Shown here: one piece after another, positions 26,045 to 38,400 of the stretch
Numbering within the stretch: the stretch's first letter is position 1
Layout of the letters: each line of letters begins with the position of its first letter
Source: Setaria digitata
Taxonomy: Eukaryota > Nematoda > Chromadorea > Rhabditida > Setariidae
Assembly: GCA_003640385.1 (NCBI GenBank)
Contig: RCAB01000249.1
Coordinates: 1-64,000 of the forward strand
Length of the DNA: 64,000 nucleotides
Direction: 5' to 3'
Position numbers and translations under genes: made by a program
Notes under the pieces: model-generated
The model's database searches: none
Told to the model about the DNA's origin: nothing
The model's input: only the letters and a program-made list of their open reading frames with translations

Positions 26045-28018
26045 TTACGTTTTCTCCTTCTTAATCTCAGCGCTTATGCCATCCATGGTCTCATCATGAC
26101 TGATTATTTCGTCGTTCTCTTCATCTATAATTAGCAATCAATAAATAATGCGAAAGACCTGAGGAATGGAAAGATTCCAAGGAGAACAGAACATGATATT
26201 CCTTGCATAAATATATACCTTTCAGAAATCGGCAGAAGTTTGCCAGTATAATATTAAAAGCATGAAGATGATTGCGCCGATCCGCTAGCTGAAAATGTTC
26301 TAATGTATCATTATGAAGTAGCGAAATGTGTATTTACCAAGCAGTATGGAATAATAAAAGAAAATCAGTAATGAACAAACTTTCGCTTCTAAATTCCTTT
26401 GCCTTTCATGAAGTTCTTCAAGTTCCTTCTTGATTATTTCTAATTTCCTGCAATTTTGTTTAATATTAAGAGGAGAACTAAGACGGAACCACCTAAATAG
26501 TTGTTTTGAAAAAGGTCCGGAGAAAGGTACCTCTCAACATTTTCTAACACTAAAACAAATATCAGAAATTTTTGAAATTAATTCGTAATTCATTTTTTAT
26601 TGCTTGAATGTATAAAATCTTCCACCATATCGAAAATTAGATTGTTTTTTTAAATGAATCTACAAACCTATTAAAACCGGCGTTGCCTCCAGGGTCAGAT
26701 AAAAACTGCAAGAGTTTTATTAAAAGGGAGTGGGTCTTTCCTACAAGATGCAAAAAATAGGATAGTGGTCAGTGTGACCACAAATCTGAATTCAAGCTCG
26801 ACATTGGAACTATTAAAACTAGAATCTTAATTCCTTACAAGACGTTAGCTATTCAAAACGTTAAGGTGTCGATTTTTTTCTGTGTAGTTTGGAAAGATGT
26901 GAAAACCTAGTAGTCTCTGCTCTGGACGGTATTTTTTCAATCATTTTGGCCAGAAGTTCATATTCTTCTTTATTTTTTCGCATTCCCTTCGCAATGGATA
27001 ACTCTTTCTTTGCAGCAGACATCTTTTCATTTGCCCTCACAATCTCTTGCTCTAAAATACTTAAAATAAATTAATGTAGAATTTTAAACCATACTGCAAA
27101 ATGATATGCAGCAAATCTAATATTCATTCGCATTAAACATGACGAACGAAGAATGTTATTTTATATCACTGCTTAAGAAATAGGAAATGATATATAACAC
27201 GAGAAATGTTTGACTTTTCTAACAAAGTTAAGCTTAGGAAGCGTTTGGAGGATTTAATCGCATCATCACAGGTGAAAAAATTGTAAAACAAAGATGAGCG
27301 AGTGATTATCGTCATGGAAGAACATCGGTTTTTTGGGTGTAGAAAAACACGAGAAGTAGTCTTTAATTTAAAAAGGGATGAAAAATCAATCAGAGACCAT
27401 GTGTTAAAATCTTTTATGTGATGGAAGAGTTGTGTAAAATGCACATAACGCTACGGGAATTTGGATACCTATAAATCAGATTTTTCTGGCGAACTCAAAT
27501 AAAACTCGCCTATGTGGTTGATAAGCGCNAGAAGAGTTGTGTAAAATGCACATAACGCTACGGGAATTTGGATACCTATCAGATTTTTCTGGCGAACTCA
27601 AATAAAACTCGCCTATGTGGTTGATAAGCGCACCATATTCTTGTATCTGTTGTTCATTCATCGCGGAAATCAAGACCTGCTTTTTCATAGCAGTTTCTGC
27701 CGCATCCACCGTTTTCATAATACGTGGCAATAAACTAAAAAAAAAGAAAAAAGAAATTCAGCATTACCGAACGACACCGACTGCTCTTCAAAACAGCCGA
27801 GATTTTCACAGAGAAAAAGTTCACAGAATAACCAAAACTGCTTAGATGAGATCAGCGGGAGAGAGTGCCAAAACTTCATGCAGGCTAAATAACCTCTGCG
27901 ATGCTTCCGGATCTTTGATAAGTTTCAGCAGCAAAGTAAGGACAGTAACGAACCGGCGATCATCACCACCACCATCACCATCAGCCACCAATTTCCGAAT
28001 AATGCATTCTTCATTCAT
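26045..28018 (-). CDS. thoc-7: THO complex subunit 7
   Basis: A coiled-coil subunit of the nuclear THO/TREX complex, which couples transcription to mRNA packaging and export. Exons in transcript order are 28018-27894, 27734-27613, 27051-26907, 26447-26381, 26288-26219 and 26124-26045. All phases join, giving 202 residues (human THOC7 has 204). The N-terminus carries the family signature IIRKLVADGDGGGDDRR. The coiled coil includes ANEKMSAAKKELSIAKG and MRKNKEEYELLAKMI, matching the human RIRKNRQEYDALAKVI region, and the tail is acidic and Lys-rich. The second intron appears to use a GC donor (CACATAG|GCGAGT). Only that choice restores the family spacing and the phase. A duplicated segment with an N at 27529 lies in this intron and repeats the end of exon 2. 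Start: ATG 28018, the first Met that fits the family; an in-frame ATG at 28036 is possible. Confidence 0.95.
27424..27631. repeat. Direct ~100-bp duplication around a single N
   Basis: Bases 27424-27528 (105 bp) recur at 27531-27631 (101 bp), nearly identical apart from a 4-base indel (CTATAAATCAG versus CTATCAG). An N lies at 27529. The repeated unit contains the exon 2 donor of thoc-7. This is best explained as unmerged overlapping contig ends or two haplotypes. Confidence 0.8.
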
Positions 28019-28284
28019 CTTAATGAAAGCTATCAACGGTATACACAGCTTTATAGATGAAAGCAGAGTTCAAACTCCTATCTACGTTACTAAAGGTAAG
28101 TTGATCCCTCAAAATAAGAGAACCAAACTAGAAATCCCAATGAACAATAAATGTTACCGTGTCAGAATCAAAAACAAAGTTGTAATCGAATAGCACTTTT
28201 CGGGTTCAGCATTCTCACAGGTAATAGAGATAACGTTTATGCACAGTATGTGTAAGATGCAACATTCAACCGTGCTGTTAACAA

Positions 28285-28290
28285 TTTATT
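28285..28290 (-). terminator. Probable poly(A) signal of the eL29 gene
   Basis: AATAAA on the minus strand, about 46 bases past the eL29 stop and before the thoc-7 start. This would be the first cleavage site if the two genes share a precursor. Confidence 0.5.
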
Positions 28291-28335
28291 GATACTACAA
28301 CAGGAAACAAACAAGTGGTCGAAAATTAATTCGTT

Positions 28336-29045
28336 TCAAGCTTCCGACTGCTGCTGCTCTTGCTGCTGTTGTTTTTGTTGCTGATGATGATGATTCCGTT
28401 TATTATGTTTCTTGGCGAATCGAAGATTCCGCAGAAACTTCTGGTCAACTCCTTTCATGGACATAAAACGATGCTTCTTTGGTTTTTTGATTCCATTTCT
28501 GTGGTCTTTCCTATCTGAAGCAATTAATGTCTTCCAAAAAACCCATAATTTTGATAATAAAAACAATAGGACTGAATGACCTTCCGAAGATGCCTTAGAA
28601 GCTGATAAAAATAGAAAAACCAAAATTTTCTCTCCAATACAAAATAAAATATTACTGACAGAATAGTATCCATCATAAATTAAAAAGATAACACGACAAA
28701 GCCTCAACTAAAGTGTATGTTCTTTTCTACTCAGATGAAATTCAAACTCAAATAAGTGAAATAAAAATACACTTTGAAAGAGAACCTGTACTTCAGCTGA
28801 TGCCACCACTACCCAATATACTTCACACTATAATTTTGGTTACGTAGTAAAAATATGTACTGCTACGTGACACATCTAGCACTATACTCCACATTAAATA
28901 TGGTACGACATTACTTCCAACTAGGATACGACCCAAAGCGTAGCCAACCAACCTGTTGCAAATAAAACAGAGCGCTACAAACTAAAATGAGTGAAAATAA
29001 AAACAAACTCTGATGATGACTAGTGTGATTCTTTGACTTGGCCAT
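28336..29045 (-). CDS. rpl-29: 60S ribosomal protein eL29
   Basis: A small basic protein of the large ribosomal subunit. Exon 1 (29045-29009) encodes [12 protein letters not shown]. Exon 2 (28514-28336) follows a TTCAG acceptor. The join gives [15 protein letters not shown], then [20 protein letters not shown], the unmistakable eL29 signature, for a total of 71 residues. The protein ends in a His/Gln-rich tail ([16 protein letters not shown]) ahead of the stop, which replaces the Lys-rich tail of vertebrate eL29. It lies 317 bases upstream of thoc-7 on the same strand. The single intron is 494 bp. Upstream in-frame Met codons in the intron read-through are not used. Confidence 0.97.
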
Positions 29046-32000
29046 TGTTGCTGCTAACCAACTCTGAAATTAGCTATACAAGTCATAAGACTACTGCAAA
29101 ACAAGCAAACAACCAGCATATTCTCATTAGTACAAACACATACAATCCAAAGAAGTGGAGCTTTCCTCACTTTTACCCGCAAACTGTAACCATCTGAAGC
29201 CCCAGCCTGGCCAAACTTATCCGCGTTAACCAAAACCTGCCCCCACGAACCACTAAATCCCACTGTGCGACACTGACACCATTACGTCAACTTTTCAGGA
29301 GCAATACGAAAATTTAACTCCACACCAATGAATTAAGCTTGTTAAGCTGTTGCAGGGATCAGTTGCCTTTAATTCCTCGATGTGGTATTCTTATAGGAAC
29401 TTATAATTATGGACAGTCGGATTGCTCTTCTGTCACTAATAATTGTTTCTATCTCTGAAATTCATCTTAAAATCCGACACCATTTTAATAATATCTATAA
29501 GTTTTTTAGAAAGACTCAGAGACTAGTGGCCATTTAGTCTCTGACTAGTCCTACAATATAATGCTGTCGTGTTGATCAGAAGCGTTATTACCTCATTTGC
29601 ACATATAAACAAAATAAAGGAAAGAGCGTTGAATATGCATTATCACATCATAACTATGTAGTTTTCGGCGTAAATTCCTGTTCACAATACTATCGCATCT
29701 GACTTTGGTCACTTAAATTTCTCAGTTCGAAAACTAAGTCTAGTTAGCAAAAAATACTTCCCTCTAATAATTTCCTAGTCCAGAGTCGATGTTTTGTAAA
29801 TGATTCTGCTATTAAGAATCAGAATTTCTCCCTAATTTAATTCTTTACCTTATAGATTGCTACCCTTTTTTCTGAAACTATTTCCTTTTTCGAAATGTGC
29901 TAATGAATATAGTATCGGTAGTGCCAAAGCAGATGATACATTGTTATCAATGCTTTATGATAATTAAAGACAAATTTTAAAAGTTTATGTTATAAAAAGG
30001 AGTGTTTTAAATACGATTAGTTTAAGTACAGTTTCACTGAATGAATGGTTATATCACCTTAACTAATTTGCGGTTACTTTCTGGAATTTAAATTTCATTA
30101 TTTGATTTTAACAAACTATAGTTCGTCCTACTTCTTTTATAAAAGATATTCGAGTAATCAGTGTTTGACATGACAAAATGTGATTCAGTATACAACTGAC
30201 CTTCATACTCCAACTAGTTCTGACCTCATTTGCCAGTATCATTAACCCATACATTATAGTGTTTTAAACTGACTTCGTCCTTCTTTTTCAACTCATTACG
30301 CTCTGTGCATAATGTTATTTATGAAAGCAATTACTTTGAACTCTATTTCGTGCTTGTTAGTACCGTCACTTCTAGCTCTTAATCAGAATTGCTTCTTCTA
30401 CCTTTACCTCAACAGGTAGCACAGAATTAACAAAACTAAGAGACCAACAGGATTTTTGACTTCTGCAAACCTTTCATCCGTTATTGTTAATTCGTAGTTG
30501 CATACCGCCCAGTTCTTGTAATATTATGCTAATTTGTTGCTCAGCTGTTCATAACTGAGGACTCGAATTTGAATTGAGGTTCTGTCAATTATTTAATCGT
30601 CAAAGAACAAAGGTAATTACAAATTGGCATTTACACTCATAGTATGCATTTCATCCTAACTAATCTATGTGCACCAATGAAAACACTACCTATTAAGAAA
30701 TCTTTCCCTTATTAGTCTAGTTTTCAGTTAGCACTTCTGGCGACTCTGTTGACACCATAATTATCAGATTAGAGTAAGTTATCCTGCATAAGAGGACTTT
30801 GGAGACGCAGCAAACAAAGAGTACGTAGAAAGGAATTAACGGTAATTTAATTTTGAATAGGGTTCATTTTTAACGTAGTTTTATTAGGTCCTTATTTCAT
30901 AACAACAGCATAACGATGGTGTCTTATGCATTGCAGCATAAAAAGCTTTAGCTTTCCTAGATGAATACACTCAGGAAAGATAGACAAAACTGTAGCATGT
31001 AGAAATTGTGAAGGCATTAATAAGGCAACTCCATAAAAGTATCAGGCATCTATTCATTAAGAAGAAAAGGAACAAGTGTGGCATATCGGCAGTTCATGGA
31101 CTTCTTTAGGGTAGTCCTGTCAAGACGAAAAATTATTGAAATTTGGAACTAAACACTGATTTGTCCCAGTGATAAAAACGAACAGCTTTAAGATTGCTTG
31201 TATCTCTCGGAACTGGGCGCACAATGTTGGCAAAGAAATCGTTGCTCAGTGAATTAATATCAACAATAAAAAGATTAGTTCAACTGAACTATGGTGGTAG
31301 ACTAATAACAATACTCCGAATTGCGCAAACCTTAATCAAAAGAAGGCTTAGCAAAAATTCTCGTCACCATCAGGACTAGATACCACTAAGGGCTTTTGGA
31401 GGATTTTGGATTTTTGTGATTTTTTACAGATGATTAACCAACTCTTCTCTCCTATTCTGATGACAAAAAAGAAAACTGAAAGTTAATGAAGCAATCAAGT
31501 TAAATTATTAAATACTCAGATATTAATTTTTCCCAGTAAATTACTAGCAGTCATCAAGACAGAACTAATCGTTACAACTATAATACACACTGGCTTGGCT
31601 AAATATCTCTAAGCTGTCTGCTAATATGAGTCACTATTTGAAACGAGTAATGATAGTTGAAAATTCGATAGATTCTAGAAAGGTTTGACATAGCACTATT
31701 CAAATTAATGAGGTGATAACTGGATAATGACACAGGAGTACTGAACGCCTAACGGGAAACAGGCAGCCAGAGTCTTGTTCATATGAACATAGATTATGCA
31801 TGTAACTGTTATTATTGCTAATTAGAAAAAATCTTTCATTGGTCATTTAGACGGCGAATCGAACAGCTAATGAAATGAAAGAGATAACAGTATTGTGCGA
31901 ACTATCAGGAACGCATAAAAGACTACAATATTCGAAGATGATCATCGATTCCAAACGACCTTTCATCGTAAAGCTGTAAACAAGTTATACATCAGTGTAA

Positions 32001-32408
32001 TGCTTATTGATGTCGATCACATTTCTGTTTCGAACTAATTAGTTGTCGTTGCTTTCTTTACTTTCTTTTTGATACGTTGTTTATTGGTTGTTTTCTTAGT
32101 AAGCAAGGACGATGTATGGGAATCCTGTAATAGTCCCATCTTAGACTGATTTTTTTCATTTCTTTTCAAATAGAAGAAGATTGAAGATTTTGATATAAAA
32201 TTCGTAATTTCTAAACAAACTATTGAAATTTCTGTGAAATTGGAAATTTACTACCAAGCAGCTTTAGTCATATTTGAATCTTAATGAATAGTTTTTGATT
32301 TATTAAACTTTTGATGCATTAGCTAAGCATCGTCGAGGAATTACAGGAATGGTAGTAGTCAGTCATCGATGAGACTAATTACCGTGAGATTCTGCTCTCT
32401 CACTAAGT
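29046..32408. other. Intergenic region, eL29 promoter side to MTCL 3' end
   Basis: 3.4 kb with no recognised gene. The minus strand here carries the promoter of the eL29/thoc-7 unit on the left and the 3' UTR of the MTCL-family gene on the right. ORFs are short and featureless (the longest noted are 61-69 codons). Confidence 0.6.
32299..32304 (-). terminator. Probable poly(A) signal of the MTCL-family gene
   Basis: AATAAA on the minus strand, about 105 bases past the stop codon at 32409-32411. Confidence 0.4.
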
Positions 32409-35400
32409 TCAGTTTACAAGCATTACCCGCTCGATGGATGCTTCATTTTGCTGATCATCTCCAGTAGTGCTTTCGCTGCTACGCTTAAGACTTTGATTGC
32501 TTTCCATCGATTGATCTCTGCACCTTCTCGAACTCGACCTGCTTAAACTTCGTCGCACACGTTCAACCAGTTTTGTTTCTAAGGAAAAAGGAAATAAAAG
32601 ATAGAAATGAAAAAATTAAAGAATAAAAGTTAAGGAAAAATAATTTGAAAAATACATATAACTGCAGTATAATAGAAAGTTATTCAGTTCAGAATTCCAG
32701 TATGGTACTAAGAACAAGATTTGCAGTGATCAGCGATTCTCAATCTCAGTGGCTTTGTTGCTTTGTTACGAGTGACATCCCAAACATCCAAAAGAGAAAG
32801 CAAAGCTTCGTAACAGTTGCAGTTGCTATTTATGGATCTTTGATTGATTTCTTAAGTTATATTAAGCATCTAAACTGTTTAAATTGCACTATTAAATCAG
32901 CATACAGTTTCTTCAGTTCCTGGGAATGTAATCCATTTTGTGAAGCTGCTAATCCTTGACAGCATGCTAAGATTATGCATGCAATTTAATATAACTGCAA
33001 GCGAATTTCCGTCATTGGATTTCATAGAGTACAAATTTAATTCTAAGCAGTTGTGAACAAGTGTAGAAATATTCGTCAAAAATAAAAAAATTTTACTCAT
33101 GATTTTGAACGGATTTCGACTTCCGCGAGATACATTTCCGAACGGTGACTGGCTGCCCATCAGTTCTTCTATATGACTGAGTGACGTATTCCGGCCAAGC
33201 ACAGTTACTGCCACTGGTGATGGCGCACCAGGTGTTAACACCTAGAATTAAAGGTTATGGAAAAAAAAGCAAGTAATTGTTTAAGTTAATAATTTTTATT
33301 TGAAAAAAAGTGCTTACATTCTTTGCAACACTTCCTACGCCTTTCCCTGTTTCAGTGGTTTCAACCGAACGTGATTTACGTATACCAAATAGCGATCGTT
33401 TAGAATTTGGAAGAGTTTTTGCTGAATTTGCTTCCATCGAATCAAACGCTTTTGCCATTAGACGTACTGAGGGTTGCGTGCCACGAGCCAGCTCGATTCG
33501 ACGAATATCGTACAAAATATTTGTTCCTGTGCGAACTTCTGAATTTACCCCACTTCCCTCAATCGCAATTTAAAAGGAAATGACAAGAAAGCTTAGAAGT
33601 TTTTTATATCTATTATTTTACCTTATTGCAAATAGATGAAAAAAATTTTAATTTTGGTTTGAAATTATGAAATAAGAATCAAACAGATGTCAAAACGATT
33701 TGAGGCGACTGAAATCGGCGATTTAAAAGAATTATTTTTAACTCAATAATACTGAAGTTTCATATTACCAGTACTATTTGTCCGAAAATGCAACTGCCCG
33801 CTTGACGAATCTCCGCCGTCGTCTAACTGGCAATATGATGGCAGGTCGCTGTCTTCTTGTCGATCACGTGACGCTGAACGTGAAACACTTTTTGGAATGT
33901 AATGAAGACGGCCATCCTTATCGTATTCCACTGCCATCTCCTTGTCTGAAAGAATGCTCTCAGTTCCTGGGAATTTTCTGTAAATCATGCAGGTAAAAAC
34001 TCTTTCGTACAGGAATATCTGGAAGTTAGAAATTGCTAGCATTTGATTATGAGAATAAAGTAGATTTATCAAAAATTAAAATTACTAAGGATAAAAGTCG
34101 GTGGAGGGTCCGGGAATGGCGAAATTTTCTTAATCGGTGTTTGTGTTCCATTAGCGATTGCCTCGAGCTGTCGAATTTCAACAGCTGAGTTACTTTCGCT
34201 TAAGTGTCTCACTGTTGCCGACACCCTAAAGTTCAGTTAGGAAAATAGAGTATCAGACAGGATTTTCTGAAAATGAAAAATATGATTCCATTTTATTCAA
34301 ATGGAATCAAATGCATTTCAATTTTGTTGCCATAAATTTAAATAAAAAAACAACATAATTACTAATTGTACACCAACCATCTAATTGCCAGGTTGCCAGT
34401 TTCTTAGTAGTGAAGGGAAATCCTTCCCAGAGAATTTAATCCTCTGCACACATTTATTAAAATACTTCTGATTAGGGTTTTTAAAATACGATACTTATAG
34501 GAAGATGTAGGAAGAGTACTGTACGAATAGAATCGGGCTGGCACAGACGCTTGTAAATTTTCATCAGATGGTGTATGTGATAAATCACTTGACTCCCTGC
34601 CTACTGATCCAGGATGCTGATCAACGCTACTTTTTTTTTCGCCATTACTGCAAACAAAAGAGATGTTCTGAAGATTCCAAAATTATCTGGATAGAGGATT
34701 TTTATAGCACTATCATCGTCAGGAACGAATCGCAAAATTTAAGTTAAATTGAAGATTCACACATTCTACTTCAAGTTGTTTTGATTCATTATTACAGTGG
34801 CCTTCATATTTCATTTTAACTCTCTTCGGGGCAACACGTGATAATGCAGTCTCTAAAGTAACTCGTGATAATAATCTCTCCAGAGTAACTTGTGATAATA
34901 CGGTTCACAATAGATTATTATTTTTGAGTACCATACATAAATAAAAAGAAAACCTGGTAACGATTGGCTGACATTCTTCCTCTTTCATTTGTTTCAGTTG
35001 AGAAACAAATGCTTTTAAATTATCCAACGAATCCTTCCCAATCTTTGACTTTTGTAACGATTCGATTAGTAATTGTAACTAAATATCACTGTTTAACATA
35101 TTTCTATTGTAGCATATGATGAACAATTGTCAGCTTATCTTCTACATAACTTTAATAATCCCATTTTTTATAGTAATTCTTATATGAAAATATATAAGCA
35201 TGAGGCGAATGTTAGAAATAATCCGTCCTTCTTTCATGACATTTTTAGTTGAAATGACTGCTGTCATGAATAAAACTACTGGAATGTATTATTCATTATT
35301 AAAACATTCATACATCATTTTTGAAAAAGATTGTAAAGAAGATGAAGGAACAATTTAAGAAAAGGATGCAAAATTTGAAAGAAGTAAAATGAGGCAATTA

Positions 35401-38400
35401 CTTGTTCGATAATCAACGAAATCTTGTATTTTCTCGTTAGCCGATGAACTTCGTTGAGATTCAACATTTCTTGAAGTCTTCCAAGTTCACTTTCAACAAA
35501 TTCTTTTGCTCCCAATTGCATATCGCGAGCTTCCATTAAATTTCGCTGACTTATTTCTAGCACTTTGATCTGTTCTCGGAGCTGAAAAGGTTCCTTTTTT
35601 ATTTTTCTTACTTACCATTGTTAGCATAATTTTAAAAGCATATAAACTTTCGATATATTGGAAACTGATTACATTTTTGATAGTTCTTTCCGATTCCTGT
35701 TGTTTGACCAAATTTTCGTTCAGAAGATCTTTCATTTTCATATTGAGTTTTTCGACTTCTTCCGCATAAAAACTTTGATATTCCGCGTATTTTTTTTGAA
35801 CCATCTCGGCAGTTTTCAAGGCGGTTTCCGTTATCTGCAGCATTATTTTTTCTACCAAAAATGAAGAAATATTAAAACTTTTTGAAAAGGACAAAGTACC
35901 ATGCACGAAGAATATTAGGGGAAAGGGAAAGGACAAATACAAATGGCGAAGAGAAAGGAAAATTTTATACGGAGCTTTTTTTATAGAAAGTAGGAACCTT
36001 AATATTTTTTGCATCACTGGTAGTTTTATCATCACCACCATCAGCACCCGAAGTTGTACCTTTCTTTGGCTTGAGATGAGATTTTTCAACATTCCACAGA
36101 GCCCGATCAGCTTCATGAGTCTCTTTTGCCAGTTTCAAATCAGCCTTCAATTTCGTCACTTCCTCCGTTAACTCTTTTATTTGCTTGTTCTGCAAAAATT
36201 ATATTTTCATTTTATTTTAAAACCCTCATATCCTTTACATGAAGTCGATAGTGTTTAAAAACTCTTAATTAATATTTCCTTACATGAAAAAAAAAGTAAA
36301 AAACTTAAAACATACCATATCAGTGCATTTCCGCTCTAATTCCTTGTATCGCTTGATATCAGTTTCGCCACGACGTTGTTCCTCAGATACTTTCCTTTCG
36401 AATGTATGTAGTGCCTCACGATGATAATCACGATCACGTCGAGCTTGAACTAGCTGAAAACATCTGTCTAACTCTCATTCCTCGGCATTTATATATTTAA
36501 TAAAGGCGCTTATGAATAACCTGTGAATGTAATGATTTATTTGTATCCTCCATAATTCGCATTCGGCTTGCAAATTTTTGCTGCAACGCATCAAGCTCCA
36601 CATTACGAATCTGCAACATTTTTACTCATGATACAAGAACTCCTGTATCCTAATTAGTTAATCTATATTTACGATATTATAAGAATATGATTTTTTAATA
36701 ACAAATTGTACAAATACCAGTCATATTCTCCTTAATGATGAGATCTAATATAAAACAGTGTTTCTGCAAGGCAATTTGGTAAAACATAAAATAGAAATGA
36801 TTTGTAGAGACCATTTTGCTGAGCTGAATCCTATAGTAGATATTATACCGTAATTGTTTGTGATACTAACATTTTCAATTATCTCTCTCATCATTTAAAA
36901 TTTTATGCATTTCAGTAATAATAGTTATGCTTCACACAAAAGTCGCAGGAGCTAATAATTGGTATGGAAATTCAATGATACTTTTTCTTCTTGTCTCGCT
37001 TTATGCAACAAATTATCCTTGTCCTTAGTCCATTTTTGTTGTAATGATGTCAGTTCCATGCGTAAATCTTCATTATCACGTTTGGCATCTGACATTTGAA
37101 TTATCAGTTCTCTGTTCTAAAACAAGCTCTGAGTTTATAATTTAAATTATGTTTTTGGAAGCTACGTAAAAGAGGCAAACTTATCTTGCTTTAACAAGTG
37201 TCAAAATAACATTTCAGAAGAAGAATGATAATTTTTGAAAAGGTTAGAAAACTACCAATGACGAAACATAGGAGGAGTGAAAAATGCCCCAAAGTAAGGA
37301 GTTACAAAGGTCAAAAGACGAAAGTGGTGCAAATTGGAAGAGAAAAGCCATGGAATAAAACCAAGTGTCAACCTTTTTTTGCAAAACTGTGATTTTATCT
37401 TTTAAATCCACCAAATTATCGCTTTCATGATTTGTAATAATTGTTGCTACCGCTGCTTGATGTGCTGGGACAGATGAAGAACTGAGATTAGAGACAATAC
37501 GCGCACCTATCATGGCATCAATATGAATAAAGTAGAAGTTTCAGAAGAAATTAAAATGGAACTGCTAGGGGTAAATATCGTTTCATTAAATATTATAAGT
37601 ACTTTACCAATTTTACCGCTATTTAGCCAATCTGTGAAATAATGCGCGACGTGACGCATCATTTGTCCCCCATAGGTGACAAGACCATAACTTTTATGAT
37701 AACCAGTTAGCATAAATTAAGAGATAAAAAAGAGAATAAAGTACTTTCTGTATTATCAGTTGCATTATCTTCGTTACATTGTTTTCTTAAGTGTGCCAAT
37801 TCATCTTCAAGCTGATCACGCCTTTCCTGCCATGCCTTTTCTTTTTTCGCGTAACTGTCACGTAACTTCTCTGGAAATCACTTTCTTTTTACTTCTAAAT
37901 ATTCGACATTTCTGAAATTTTGAAAAATTTTAAGATTATTCCTTATCAACGTACAACATATGTCTATCAAAAAGATAGACTTAGCGAACGTTCCTTTTGC
38001 ACAAGAAAATGAAAAGATCTGATATAAAAGTAACGCTAACCAAGGTCAGTTAATGTTTCTTCCGATTTCTTCTTCAGCAGCATTACTTCTGCCTTTGATT
38101 TTGTCCTTTCCTCAACCAATTTTTCCTTTTCCAAATTGAACATCGATTCTAATTTCTTATATTTGATCTCAAATTCCTTAGCAGATCGACAATCAGCCTC
38201 AATCTCCTTCAAAAAGCTAGACATAGCGAAGGTCTCGTTTTCAAAAAAGAAAACATCAAAGGTGAAATAAGCATTACACAAAGTTAAAGTAAAGGTAGGA
38301 TAAATCTATCTGAAGTGAGAATTCACCTGAATTTCTCTCTTCACAGCAAGCAATTCTTTCTTCAGTTTATCACATCTTTCATCGCGTTCCTGCACCATAC

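Noticed and set aside
27842..27893. Continuation of thoc-7 exon 1 to a stop codon
   Set aside because: The donor at 27893 (GCAGAG|GTTATT) joins exon 2 in phase and restores the family alignment, so the rest is intron.
37613..37712. Open minus-strand stretch ([18 protein letters not shown]...) between two MTCL-family exons
   Set aside because: No acceptor joins it in phase, whereas splicing 37745 directly to 37506 does (A + GT gives Ser). It also lacks coiled-coil character.
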